Shown here: piece after piece, positions 1 through 8,464 of the stretch | Layout: each line of letters starts with the position of its first letter | How positions within the stretch are numbered: position 1 is the stretch's first letter | Translations under genes and position numbers: made by a program | Assembly (NCBI GenBank): GCA_963807065.1 | Contig: CAWDZQ010000003.1 | Span: forward strand, 1,054,001-1,118,000 | Length of the DNA: 64,000 nt | Origin: CAWAND01 sp963807065 | GTDB taxonomy: Bacteria; Chloroflexota; Anaerolineae; Anaerolineales; E44-bin32 | Reading direction: 5' to 3' | Notes under the pieces: model-generated | Databases searched by the model: none | Told to the model about the DNA's origin: nothing | What the model saw: the letters and a program-made list of their open reading frames with translations, nothing else

Positions 1-486
1 GGCAAGGAGTACCAGCGGTGCCGGTGCGTTCAGCAGCAGAGCCGCCAGACTCCCCACTGCAATCAACCCCGTCAGCAACAGCTGGCCGGTCAGCTCGCCG
101 TGAAACACCTGCCAGGCCACCAGGACCATCAGCACGCTGACCGCCGGCGCCAGGCCGCGCACGAAATTGGAAACCCAGGCCTCGCCCCGCACAAGCTGTA
201 GCAGTGCCACCACCGCCAGCATCAACACGGTCGGCGGAATGATCGAGCCCATCAAGGCTACCAGCGCGCCGGGGTAGCCGGCCGCAGCAAAGCCCACGAA
301 CATGGCCAGCTGCAACGCGTCACTCCCGGGCAAGGCACTCGAAAAGCCAACCGCCTCGACAAACTGCTCCTGGGACATCAAGACCCCGGCTGCCTCTTTG
401 TAGAGCAGGCCAACCGAGGCCGGTCCCGATGTCGTCAACAGGTTGATCTTCAGGAACATGAGGAAGATGGTCCACAGTTTCGCCAT
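1..486 (-). CDS. Chromate transporter family protein (partial, C-terminus off window)
   Basis: This is the N-terminal 162 residues of a ChrA-family membrane permease, a family that exports chromate or related oxyanions. The start ATG at 486 has a GGAGG four bases upstream. The family signature is visible: an amphipathic opening (FLKINLLTTSGPASVGLLY), then LPGSDALQLAMFVGFAAAG around residues 52-70, followed by a hydrophobic hairpin with IIPPTVLMLAVVALL. The canonical motif is closer to PGP and FGG, so this copy is divergent. The reading frame is open to the window edge, so it cannot be told whether it is a one-domain or two-domain form. A TTGTGA-type palindrome (633-650) lies 147 bp upstream. 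The family call is fairly secure; the substrate is not. Confidence 0.75.
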   Translation of the reverse strand, partial: MAKLWTIFLMFLKINLLTTSGPASVGLLYKEAAGVLMSQEQFVEAVGFSSALPGSDALQLAMFVGFAAAGYPGALVALMGSIIPPTVLMLAVVALLQLVRGEAWVSNFVRGLAPAVSVLMVLVAWQVFHGELTGQLLLTGLIAVGSLAALLLNAPAPLVLLA

Positions 487-807
487 GGGTCCTCCACCCG
501 CAGCAGAGTACCTCAGGAAGCGCGCCGGCGGCGGTTGGGCCAAGCAGCCGCGTGATGACAGCACCCCCGAACAGGTGCTTGGTCTTGGTCACCTCCCAAA
601 CACGCTGCCATGGGAGTTGACTGCTGAGACGTTTGTGAAAATTATCACCAATACTCGGAGCCGCATCAAGGTCGGATGTCACTTGCCGCCCCCAAGATCG
701 GGGGACATGGCGAGTTATAATGTGGTCAGAGCCATCGCTTGCCAGGAACCCCGAAGTTTCACCAGCGGACAGACATGCAGTGGCCGTGGATCTCTAAGGA
801 GGTTGCC
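487..807. other. Intergenic region between divergent genes, with a palindrome and a TATAAT
   Basis: This 321-base non-coding stretch separates the divergent chromate-transporter-like gene and the small plus-strand gene. It holds the imperfect TTGTGA palindrome at 633-650 and a TATAAT at 716-721 in the plus direction. No good -35 lies at the normal spacing from that hexamer, so a promoter for the 808 gene is only suggested. I see no convincing coding frame here. Confidence 0.4.
633..650. promoter_or_regulatory. TTGTGA-N6-TCACCA palindrome (one mismatch)
   Basis: The sequence is TTGTGA AAATTA TCACCA, one base short of a perfect inverted repeat. It belongs to the set also found at 8428, 13379, 44685 and 60753. 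The arms fit the published consensus for Rex operators and also the TGTGA-N6-TCACA form of CRP-family sites. It lies between two divergent genes and could act on either. Confidence 0.45.
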
Positions 808-1029
808 GTGACGCCAGCCAAGAAAGACGTGGGGACCAACAAGAGCACCAAGGGCCGCTTGCCGGAGGAAACCCGGGAGCATCTGCGGGCTGCCCGCAAG
901 GAGATGCGACAAAGCATCGAAACGCTTCTCCCGCCCAAATTCCTGGCGCACCGGCGGGCTGCCCGCCGGGAGATGCTTTTGGCGGCCCAGAGCGTCATTC
1001 AGCATGCTCTGGATCGCCTCGAAACATAG
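808..1029 (+). CDS. Small hypothetical protein with internal RAAR(K/R)EM duplication
   Basis: This encodes 73 residues from a GTG start, chosen because AAGGAGG ends five bases upstream; an earlier in-frame ATG at 739 lacks a ribosome binding site. The product is very basic and helical, with two similar segments, LRAARKEMRQSIETLLP and HRRAARREMLLAAQSVI, about 24 residues apart. The underlying DNA is also repeated (around 887-906 and 955-976), so the duplication looks fairly recent or constrained. No catalytic motif, membrane segment or signal peptide is visible. The length and charge would suit a nucleic-acid- or ribosome-associated protein, but that is speculation. A terminator hairpin follows directly. 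Confidence 0.65.
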   Translation: MTPAKKDVGTNKSTKGRLPEETREHLRAARKEMRQSIETLLPPKFLAHRRAARREMLLAAQSVIQHALDRLET

Positions 1030-1056
1030 GCCCGCACCGTTTCCCCTTCGTGGCCT

Positions 1057-1093
1057 CGCCCCCGGATGAATCATACTGGGGGCGCTTCTTTTC
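1057..1093 (+). terminator. Intrinsic terminator after the small basic protein gene
   Basis: CGCCCCC (1057-1063) pairs with GGGGGCG (1078-1084) across a 14-base loop, followed by CTTCTTTTC. It lies between two convergent genes and would end the plus-strand transcript. Confidence 0.6.
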
Positions 1094-1117
1094 AGCAGGC
1101 CGCCCGGGGCGGCTGCC

Positions 1118-2794
1118 TCATGGTTTGAGCACCCACACCAGACTCAAGATGGCCAATCCCAGGCCGACCCCGCCCAGAAGCCGGTCACCGTCCGTGTACA
1201 GCAGGGCTCCCACCAACAGCAGGGCGGCGAAGACGACCGCACCGACCAGCCGGTCGAGCGAGCGGCTCAGATGCCTCAGCCGCAGCTCGAGACCCGCCGA
1301 AGCTCGGGCCGTGACCGTAAGATCGCCGCGCTCGATCCTGCCCAGTGCCTGGTCAAGGCGCTGGGGCAGCCGGCCAAGCACCTGCCCCTCCGAGACCAGC
1401 CAGCGCAGGACCTCCTCCATCCAGTCTCCTTGCTCGTCCGACATCAACCTCTGGGCGAAAGGCGCCAATCCTTGGAAGAGGTTGAACCCGGGATCCAGGC
1501 CGGTGCACATGCCGGACAGAATGGCCACACATCGGCCGAGAAAGATCAAATCCGTGGGGACCTGGAAGGGCATCTCATACATCAGATCACGGAATTGATG
1601 GGCGAACTGACGCATTGCCCGGCGATCCATGTGGGTTAGCTCCTGCATGTTTCGCCCCCACACCTGCTCGAACATGGCTTCTTCGGCCTCTCGGATCCGA
1701 GCCAGATCGGCTCCCGGAAGCAGCACCCCCAGGGTCACATAGGCCTGCGAAAGCCGCGCCGCATTCCTTGTTCCGACGCCTATGGCCAGATCCCGAAGCC
1801 CCCCCTTGGCCCGCTCATCCAGCCGGCCCACCATCCCAAAATCGACGAACACGAGCCGCCAGGAGCCACCGCGCTCGGGCTGGACGAAGAGATTGCCGGG
1901 ATGCGGGTCAGCGTGAAAGAAGCCTTCGAGGAAGATCTGGCGCAGATAGGTCTGGAACAGACGCTCGGCCACTTCCGGGCGAGAGACGCCTGCCGACTCG
2001 ATGGCCTCGTAGTCGGTAATCTTGATCGCGTAGACATCCTCCAAGGTCAGCACGGTGGCCGATGACTGGCCGGCATGCACCTGCGGAATACGCACCCGCT
2101 CATCGCCGGCGAACATTTCTCCGAAAACGACGGCGTTGCCGGCTTCTGCTACGTAGTCGACCTCTTCCCATAACGTGCGGCTGAACTCCTCAAACAAGGC
2201 GTTGAGATCAGCCCGGCGCGAGATCGGCCGGTAGCGCTTCAACCAAGCGATCACCCGCGCCAGCGCGTCGAGATCGACACGAATGATGTCTTTGATATGG
2301 GGCCGCTGGACCTTGACGACCACCGGCTGGCCGTCGGTGAGCCGTGCCCGGTGGACCTGTCCCAACGAGGCCGCTGCCAGAGGCACGGCCTCAACCTCGG
2401 CGAAGTGCTCACGCCACCCACCCGGAAGGCCGTCTTCCAGTACGGCCTGGATGGCGTCGAAGGGCTCGGGCGCCACCTCGTCTTGCAGGCCCGACAACTC
2501 GTCGGTGATGCTCGATGGCAGGACATCCACCCGGGCCGACAGAAACTGGCCGACCTTGATCCAGACGCCCCCCATATCGGTGGCCAGCTTGCGGAAGGAG
2601 CGCGCCGCTCCCTGGTACCGGCGGGCCGCCGTGCGGCGAGCCAGCCAACGCAAACCCACGCGCCGCAGGACGATGTCCCAGAACAGAAAGCGTGCCAACA
2701 GGCCGGCGAAGTACAGCACGGCCCGGCGATAGCGAGCTGAAAACCGCGGAGCGCGCCTTGCGCTGGCTGGTACGTCGAGGGTTGATCCTTCCAC
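1118..2794 (-). CDS. ABC1/UbiB-family atypical protein kinase
   Basis: This is a 558-residue member of the ABC1/UbiB (AarF) kinase-like family, linked in other organisms to isoprenoid quinone synthesis and lipid homeostasis. The family landmarks are in order: the KxGQ motif (WIKVGQFLSARVDVLP), the alanine-rich nucleotide loop (PLAAASLGQVHRARL), the lysine in VVVKVQRP, the catalytic segment FHADPHPGNLFV, and the DFG in FVDFGMVG. The C-terminus has two hydrophobic segments that should anchor it in the membrane. I chose GTG at 2794, four bases after AGGAGG; an upstream TTG at 2812 has no such site. The divergent neighbour is an FAD geranylgeranyl-reductase-like enzyme, which also fits isoprenoid or quinone metabolism. 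Confidence 0.88.
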   Translation of the reverse strand: MEGSTLDVPASARRAPRFSARYRRAVLYFAGLLARFLFWDIVLRRVGLRWLARRTAARRYQGAARSFRKLATDMGGVWIKVGQFLSARVDVLPSSITDELSGLQDEVAPEPFDAIQAVLEDGLPGGWREHFAEVEAVPLAAASLGQVHRARLTDGQPVVVKVQRPHIKDIIRVDLDALARVIAWLKRYRPISRRADLNALFEEFSRTLWEEVDYVAEAGNAVVFGEMFAGDERVRIPQVHAGQSSATVLTLEDVYAIKITDYEAIESAGVSRPEVAERLFQTYLRQIFLEGFFHADPHPGNLFVQPERGGSWRLVFVDFGMVGRLDERAKGGLRDLAIGVGTRNAARLSQAYVTLGVLLPGADLARIREAEEAMFEQVWGRNMQELTHMDRRAMRQFAHQFRDLMYEMPFQVPTDLIFLGRCVAILSGMCTGLDPGFNLFQGLAPFAQRLMSDEQGDWMEEVLRWLVSEGQVLGRLPQRLDQALGRIERGDLTVTARASAGLELRLRHLSRSLDRLVGAVVFAALLLVGALLYTDGDRLLGGVGLGLAILSLVWVLKP

Positions 2795-3011
2795 TGAACC
2801 TCCTGGAATCAATGGCAGCGGCAGAATGGCTGCCTCCCTATCCTAGTCGATCTTTGAGGCGGCGGTCGACCCGCGCCCCATGATCGATTCAACCAGCCGG
2901 CCGCTCGCATGCGGCGGGAGGGCATCTACCGCGCCCGAAAGACGCCACGCTCTGGACGATCATCTCAGGCTCGGATAGACTGAAAGCAGTCGGCGGCCGG
3001 AGGGAGGCTCC

Positions 3012-4265
3012 ATGCCAGAAAACGCGGCAAACCAACATGATGTGGTGATCGTGGGCGCAGGCCCGGGGGGCTCATCCGCGGCCGCCTTCCTTGCCCGCGC
3101 CGGGCTCGATGTACTGCTGCTGGACAAGGCATCCTTCCCGCGGGACAAGACTTGCGGAGACGCTGTGTCCGCGCAAGGCGTCGAGATCCTGGACGAACTG
3201 GGCCTCGGAACGAGGCTGCGCCGCACCGGCTTCAAGACCCCCGCGGTTACGATCGTGTCGCCATCCAGCTACCGGCTTCGCACCGACATCCCCCCCGCCG
3301 ATGGGCTTCCGCGCTACGGCATTGTGGTCAAACGCCTGGACCTGGACCAGATGGTGCTCGACGCCGCCGCGACCGCCGGAGCAACGTTTAAGGACAGGGT
3401 CCATGTCCGCGGTATGGAGCGCACGGCCGGTGGGTGGACGATCAGTGGCGACCGGGGCGGGACACGCTTCTCGGCCATGGGGCGGGTCGTGGTCATGGCC
3501 GTTGGGGCCTCCTTGCCCTTGATGCGCCAGCTCGATCTGGTACCCCAGAAGATGGAATTTGCCTTCGCTGCTCGGACCTATTTTGAAGATATCCTGGGGT
3601 TGGATGACTCGCTTCACATCCATTTCGACGGCGTGCCGCTGCCGGGCTACGGCTGGATATTCCCCGTCTCGGCAACCGCCGCCAACGTCGGGGCGGGCTT
3701 TTATCGCCGAGGGCCATCAACCCCGACGACGGCTGCTGGCATGTTGAAGTCGTTCCTGGATTTTCCGCCGCTAGCCGAGCGTTTTCGCAACGCCAGGCAA
3801 TTGGCTCCCATCAAGGGGTTCCCGATCCGTACGGACTTCCACCGCTCTCGGTGCCTGGCGGACCGCCTGCTGGTCGTCGGCGAAGCGGCCGGTCTGGTCA
3901 ATCCGTTCACCGGCGAAGGCATCGATTACGCGCTCGAATCGGGGCGCATGGCCGCGCAAGCGCTGCTGGACGCGTTTCAATCGGGGGACATCGGCCGCTC
4001 ATCGCTTGGCTGCTACGAACGATCCCTGAGGCGGCGATTTCAAATGCTCTTCAGACTGACGTACCTCATGCGGCAGCTCTATATGACGCCGGCGCTCCTC
4101 GACCCTCTGATCCGAGCCTGCGCCGCATGGCCCGACATGGCCCGCCTTTTGATCTCCGTGCTCTTGTCGTACGAGAGCCCGATCAAGGCGTTTGCACCGT
4201 CAGTGATGGGACGCGTCCTTCTGACGACAGCCTTAGGTGAGCCCAGGTCGCCTCGGTCCGTGTAG
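3012..4265 (+). CDS. Geranylgeranyl reductase family FAD-dependent oxidoreductase
   Basis: This is a 417-residue flavoprotein of the geranylgeranyl-reductase/digeranylgeranylglycerophospholipid-reductase group, which hydrogenates isoprenoid chains. It has the N-terminal dinucleotide fold (VVIVGAGPGGSSAAAFLARA, from residue 11), a conserved KTCGD near residue 48, an RLDLDQMVLDAA segment, and the second FAD-binding motif VGEAAGLVNPFTGEG near residue 290. The ATG is preceded by GGAGG at a spacing of four. The UbiB-like gene is divergently transcribed about 200 bp away, which suggests linked roles in quinone or membrane-lipid isoprenoids. The real substrate (a lipid ether chain, menaquinone or chlorophyll side chain) cannot be read from the sequence. 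Confidence 0.85.
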   Translation: MPENAANQHDVVIVGAGPGGSSAAAFLARAGLDVLLLDKASFPRDKTCGDAVSAQGVEILDELGLGTRLRRTGFKTPAVTIVSPSSYRLRTDIPPADGLPRYGIVVKRLDLDQMVLDAAATAGATFKDRVHVRGMERTAGGWTISGDRGGTRFSAMGRVVVMAVGASLPLMRQLDLVPQKMEFAFAARTYFEDILGLDDSLHIHFDGVPLPGYGWIFPVSATAANVGAGFYRRGPSTPTTAAGMLKSFLDFPPLAERFRNARQLAPIKGFPIRTDFHRSRCLADRLLVVGEAAGLVNPFTGEGIDYALESGRMAAQALLDAFQSGDIGRSSLGCYERSLRRRFQMLFRLTYLMRQLYMTPALLDPLIRACAAWPDMARLLISVLLSYESPIKAFAPSVMGRVLLTTALGEPRSPRSV

Positions 4266-4293
4266 GGCCGGTCCAAAGCGCCGCCCCGGGCTC

Positions 4294-5418
4294 TTAGAAC
4301 CCGACCCCAAAGAATCGGCCGATCACGTAGGTCGCCACGGCCACACCCATCCCCACAAGAAACATCTCAAACCCGCTGCGGATCGCCGGCCGCCCGGTAA
4401 AGACCGCCCGGCTGGCCCCCACGGCGAAGTGGGCCAGCATGCTGATGCCGATTCCTGTCCAGATCGCAGCCGATCCGCTAAGAAAGACAAAGGGGACAAT
4501 GGGAATCACTGCCCCCAACCCGGTCGAAATCCCGGTCAGCAGCCCCTCCTGCAGCGGCGTCAGCGACTTCTCGATGTCCAGTCCCAATTCATCTGCGGCC
4601 AGCTGGGCCAAGGCGGCTTCGGGCCGCCTCATCAATGCGTCGGCGACCTGGCTGGCTTCTTCTTCTGAAAGCCCTTTCTCCATGTAGATTTGTTTGAGCT
4701 CGTTCCGCTCCTGCTCCGGCATGTAAGTAATCTCAGCGCGCTCCAGCCGCAAATGGTGCTCACGGACCTCTTCTTCCGACCGCCCGGCCAAGAAGGCGCT
4801 GGAGGCCATCGACAATGCATCCGCCAGCAAACCGGCAAAGCCCGTCAGGAGCACGAGTTGGGCGGTGATGTTGGCGCCGACCACGCCCATGACCAGGCCG
4901 AAGTTGGCCGTGAGTCCGTCGTTGAACCCATAGACCACCGACCGAAGCCAGCCGCTGGCGTCGACGCCCTGGTGCCACGGCTCGACATCGTGGGCCTCGT
5001 CCGGGCGGTGGAGCGTGCGCAGGAATCTCGCGTGCGAGGTCTCGTCCTTCAGGACCTGGGAGAAGGTTTCATGGTCTCCGGAAGTTTCGGCCTGTCGCAC
5101 ATAGATGCCGATGTCGTTGACTTCATCTCGCACCAGAAGACTGAGCAGGCTGTCGGCTCCCAGGAGACGTGACAAGCCGACAATCATGCGAATCCTCAGG
5201 TCCGGCCCGGTGCGGTGGGTTTCGAGCCCCAGCGCCTGGAGCTTCTGCTGCCAGACTTCGGCATGGCGGTCCTCTTGTTCCGCCATATCGGCCAGACCTG
5301 CGCGTACTTGGTCCGACCTGGCATGGGGGATGAGCTTGCGGTACAGAGCTGCGCTTTCCACCTCCCTGCGCCAGTTATCGATCAGGTCTTCTTTGTCCAG
5401 GGGTTGAAGGTCCGTCAT
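4294..5418 (-). CDS. Ferritin-like domain fused to VIT1/CCC1-type metal transporter
   Basis: This is a 374-residue fusion. Residues 1-140 form a rubrerythrin/ferritin-like helical bundle with metal-ligand style motifs (REVESAALYRKL, AEQEDRHAEVW, DETSHARFLRTLH). Residues about 155-374 form a VIT1/CCC1 Fe/Mn transporter with GFNDGLTANFGLVMGVVG, the SMASSAFLAGRSEEE metal-loop region and three C-terminal membrane segments. The likely role is iron or manganese sequestration or efflux, with the soluble domain binding or sensing metal. The start is ATG 5418, which overlaps the stop of a small upstream frame (TGATG) and has no clear ribosome binding site, so translational coupling is likely. It is convergent with the reductase gene. 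Confidence 0.85.
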   Translation of the reverse strand: MTDLQPLDKEDLIDNWRREVESAALYRKLIPHARSDQVRAGLADMAEQEDRHAEVWQQKLQALGLETHRTGPDLRIRMIVGLSRLLGADSLLSLLVRDEVNDIGIYVRQAETSGDHETFSQVLKDETSHARFLRTLHRPDEAHDVEPWHQGVDASGWLRSVVYGFNDGLTANFGLVMGVVGANITAQLVLLTGFAGLLADALSMASSAFLAGRSEEEVREHHLRLERAEITYMPEQERNELKQIYMEKGLSEEEASQVADALMRRPEAALAQLAADELGLDIEKSLTPLQEGLLTGISTGLGAVIPIVPFVFLSGSAAIWTGIGISMLAHFAVGASRAVFTGRPAIRSGFEMFLVGMGVAVATYVIGRFFGVGF

Positions 5419-5687
5419 CACGGCTTGAGGCCAACGGCCCGCTGGCGTTCCTGCCCGGTCAAGGCAGGAGCGTCAAGAGCTTGGCGTTCGCCTCTTCCCT
5501 CCTTATCAAGTGCAATTCGATCCACGATCTCTTCTTGGCGCGCAGCGACTTCGACTGATTCAAACCCAGACGTAGCTGGAGATTCAACGGGCACCACGCC
5601 CGCCATCTCACCTGGAGGGGTGATGGTCAGCACATTAGCCAGCAGGTGAGCCCCGGACAAACAAGGGCGCCACATCCAGATGCTCAT
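5418..5687 (-). CDS. Possible small protein, translationally coupled to the VIT-type gene
   Basis: This is an 89-codon frame from ATG 5687 whose TGA shares a base with the ATG of the ferritin/VIT gene. Support comes from that overlap, from the lack of a ribosome binding site for the downstream gene, and from a charged C-terminus (ESVEVAARQEEIVDRIALDK) that reads like real protein. Against it, there is no Shine-Dalgarno before ATG 5687 and no recognisable domain; the frame stays open far upstream under the stress-protein gene, so the start is uncertain. I cannot assign a function. Confidence 0.3.
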   Translation of the reverse strand: MSIWMWRPCLSGAHLLANVLTITPPGEMAGVVPVESPATSGFESVEVAARQEEIVDRIALDKEGRGERQALDAPALTGQERQRAVGLKP

Positions 5688-5797
5688 GTGATCAGCGGGT
5701 ATCAGAACGGTCACATGGGGAAGCTGATCGAGAGCCACCTCAGGCGTATTCCATGCAGGCCAGCGCCGAACCCTGCATGTCGATCGAAAATGCCAAC

Positions 5798-6700
5798 TCA
5801 GATACGAATGGGTACCAGCAGCAACGGCAGCGATGAGCGCGCGGCGACGGCGGCCGCCACACTCCCCGCCCAGAAAGCTTCCATGCCGCTTCGGCCGTGG
5901 GTGCCGAGCACTATGATGTCGGCTCCACATTCCTGGGCTTCCTTCACAATCGCACCGCTTGGATCGCCTCGGCGGACGGCCCTGGTCGCCGTCACGCCCT
6001 GGGCCGCCAGGTTCTCCAACATGGCGTCCAGATACGACTCTGCTCCTTCTAAACTCATGTCGAGCATGGCCGTCGTCACCCCGGGGAGCAGCTTCCCGGT
6101 CGCCGCATCCTGCCCGGTCAACGTCCCCAGCGTTCGTACCACCGTCACCAATTGCACGGAGGCGCCGCAAGACTTGGCCAAGTCGCCGGCCACCTGCATA
6201 CCCTGCTCGTGCGCCGGATCGCCGTCCAAGGGGACGAGCACCAAACCGCAGCTGAAGTCATCACCAGGCGGCACACTTTGCGGATGGACAAACAACACCG
6301 GGGTCTTGCCCAGCGACGCCACCTGCTGGGCGATGCTGCCAAACAATCGAACTCCCAGCCCGCTCCGGCCGTGCGTGCACATGATGATCAGATCTGGAGC
6401 GAACTCGTCGACGTGATCGGCGATGCTTTGGGGCACGTCTCGAACGTAGTTGGTGTGCACGTGGCACCTGACCTTGATCGACGAACCGAATCGTTCCTTA
6501 GCGACATCTTCAAGGTAAGCCTGGGCTTCCGCCGGATCGTTGAGGTGTTTCTCACCATGAACCGCTTGGGGCAGGTCGCGTTCGATGATATGAATCAGCG
6601 TCACATCTGCCTTAAGGCGTCCCGCAAGATAGGCGGCCGGCGCCAGCGCGGCTTCGGACATCGACGATCCGTCCAGGGGGACCAGCAGCTTCTTGAACAT
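5798..6700 (-). CDS. Tandem universal stress protein (two UspA domains)
   Basis: This 300-residue cytosolic protein has two consecutive UspA folds. Domain 1 (residues 1-145) opens with KKLLVPLDGSSMSEAAL and has the ATP-loop motif THGRSGLGVRLFGSIAQQV. Domain 2 (about 152-300) has VLVPLDGD and THGRSGMEAFWAGSVAAAV. Both retain G-2x-G-9x-G(S) spacing, typical of ATP-binding USPs. The ATG at 6700 has GGAGG seven bases upstream. The family responds to energy or oxidative stress, and the metal-handling gene lies just downstream on the same strand. No regulatory site is evident. Confidence 0.9.
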   Translation of the reverse strand: MFKKLLVPLDGSSMSEAALAPAAYLAGRLKADVTLIHIIERDLPQAVHGEKHLNDPAEAQAYLEDVAKERFGSSIKVRCHVHTNYVRDVPQSIADHVDEFAPDLIIMCTHGRSGLGVRLFGSIAQQVASLGKTPVLFVHPQSVPPGDDFSCGLVLVPLDGDPAHEQGMQVAGDLAKSCGASVQLVTVVRTLGTLTGQDAATGKLLPGVTTAMLDMSLEGAESYLDAMLENLAAQGVTATRAVRRGDPSGAIVKEAQECGADIIVLGTHGRSGMEAFWAGSVAAAVAARSSLPLLLVPIRI

Positions 6701-6892
6701 GGTCTAGCCTCCGGCGCAAGTCTGAAGGGTCAGGTACACGTTTGATGCTTATGTTGACTCGGTCTTATGTCCCAGGTAACTGACCTCGGCGGTCCGGGCC
6801 AGTTCTTCGTCCCACGGCTTTAGGATGTCATTCTCGGGCGATGTCAGTTATACAGCAAGCTTTGCCTCTTATCTCGGTCCATCAACCGAGGA

Positions 6893-8164
6893 TTAACGCA
6901 CGGTGGCTCTCGGTCGCAGCCGCTGGGTTAGGAGATTCAACCCCTCAAGCAGCTGCGCATCCTGGCTTGACTTCAGGTCGGAGTCCGTCATCTGGCGTTC
7001 ACCCTCGGGCGTCAGCGGCAGCACACCTGTGGGCAAGGCAACCACCTGTCCGGGTTCGATGCCCTGGTGCCAGATGACCCGCCCCTTGGGTGTCAGCCAC
7101 TCCTGGGTGGCCAAGAGCATCGAAGATCCGTCCGCCAGCGGGAAATCCTGGAGGACGGTACCCGTGCCGAAGGTCGTCTCTCCGACGAGCTGAGCGCGGC
7201 CAGCATCTTGAAGCGCGCCCGAGACAATCTCGGCGGCGCTGGCCGTTCCCTGGTTGATGAGCACCACCATCGGTAGATCAGGGGCCAGGGCACCCGATTT
7301 GACGGGAACGTGGATCACGTTGCCTTGGGCATCTTTTTCGAGCAGAACGTCTCCCGAGGTGAGGAACTGGCTCGTCACCCCGATGGCTTCGTCCAGCAGG
7401 CCGCCCGGATCATTGCGCAGGTCAAGCACAATGGCGGTCGCACCGCCGGCTTTGATCTCGCCCAGCGCCTGCTTCAGGTCTTGCGTGACACCCTGGCTGA
7501 AGACACTGATCCGCAGGTGCGCCACATGGGTGCCGGGGAGCATCTGCCAAGTGACGTTGTGAATAGTGATCTCGGCCCGCGTGATGGTCACCTCGCGTTG
7601 CTGTCCGGTGTTGGGGTCCTGCAGGGTTAACGTCACCTGTGTACCGGCTTTGCCCAGGATCTTGGTGACCACCTGCTCCAGGGGCTGACCGGTCACGTCC
7701 TCCCCGTCGACCTTGATGACCACGTCGCCCGGCAGCACACCAGCTTTTTGCGCCGGCGAGCCGTCGAGCGGAGCCACGATCACCACGTGCCCGTCCTTCA
7801 TTTGGACCTCAGCGCCGATGCCCGAGAACTTGCCCTGGATGGCGTTCTGCTCCTGGCTTCGCATCTCGGGCGTCAGAAACCGGCTGTGGCCGGTGTCCCC
7901 CAGGGCATTCACCATGCCGCTGATGGCAGCGTAGCTCAGAGTCTGCGGGTCGATGGAAGCCTGATCTACGTAGTTCTGGTCGATCATGTTCCATGCCTGT
8001 TCCATCAATTGAAAGGAGCCCTGTGCGTTGGCTGGAACATCAAGCGCCGTGCTGCCGGTGGTGTGAAGCCGGGCCTCGGTGATGGCAACACCGCCCACGC
8101 CTCCCAAGACCAGCATCAGCAGACTCAGGCTGGCCAGACCAAGCACTTTTATGCCTTTGTGCAT
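6893..8164 (-). CDS. S41 family carboxy-terminal processing peptidase with altered dyad
   Basis: This is a 423-residue CtpA-like protein with an N-terminal signal or anchor (KVLGLASLSLLMLVLGGVGG), a helical segment, a PDZ domain at about residues 110-190 (GIGAEVQ through LGKAG), and the S41 core. The nucleophile region is present (INQGTASAAEIVSGALQ), as is LDLRNDPGGLLDEAI. In Ctp proteases the lysine of the Ser-Lys dyad sits in the TFGKG motif; here the same stretch reads TFGTGTVLQDF, so threonine occupies that place. It may be an inactive form, or a subfamily using another base. It should act in the envelope. No operon partner is evident. Confidence 0.85.
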   Translation of the reverse strand: MHKGIKVLGLASLSLLMLVLGGVGGVAITEARLHTTGSTALDVPANAQGSFQLMEQAWNMIDQNYVDQASIDPQTLSYAAISGMVNALGDTGHSRFLTPEMRSQEQNAIQGKFSGIGAEVQMKDGHVVIVAPLDGSPAQKAGVLPGDVVIKVDGEDVTGQPLEQVVTKILGKAGTQVTLTLQDPNTGQQREVTITRAEITIHNVTWQMLPGTHVAHLRISVFSQGVTQDLKQALGEIKAGGATAIVLDLRNDPGGLLDEAIGVTSQFLTSGDVLLEKDAQGNVIHVPVKSGALAPDLPMVVLINQGTASAAEIVSGALQDAGRAQLVGETTFGTGTVLQDFPLADGSSMLLATQEWLTPKGRVIWHQGIEPGQVVALPTGVLPLTPEGERQMTDSDLKSSQDAQLLEGLNLLTQRLRPRATVR

Positions 8165-8464
8165 ACCTTCGCACCTTCTCCGAATGGGAACGTTCGTCGA
8201 ATTTCACAGCGCAGGTGATCGACCAGCGGCCCGCGCCTTTCGCGCCGAAACCGTCGGCCCCTGGCCGACCCGTGTGAGCCAATGACATTGTAACAAGCAG
8301 ACGAGAGCTGAGGGAGATGAGCACGTCTCCAGTTCCAGGCTCATTCACCGGAATCTCACCGGGCCAAGCACGCTGCTGGGCCGGCCTCTGCGAGCGCCGC
8401 GCGATCCAACACAGGGATGCCGACTGCTTGTGAAATAATCCACAAGCAGTCGGCCCGCGCCAGC
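8165..8464. other. Non-coding gap between kynureninase and S41 genes
   Basis: About 300 bases without a credible gene. The notable content is a perfect 14-bp inverted repeat (8419-8454) close behind the kynureninase stop. A weak TACAAT (8292-8287, minus) could serve the S41 gene, but there is no matching -35. Confidence 0.4.
8419..8454 (-). terminator. Perfect 14-bp hairpin after kynureninase; contains a TTGTGA-type palindrome
   Basis: GCCGACTGCTTGTG (8419-8432) pairs perfectly with CACAAGCAGTCGGC (8441-8454) over an 8-base loop, ten bases past the kynureninase stop. No T-run follows, so as an intrinsic terminator it is atypical. Its core (8428-8445) is TTGTGA AATAAT CCACAA, one mismatch from the operator-like palindrome seen elsewhere in the window, so it may have a regulatory role for the S41 gene. 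Confidence 0.5.
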
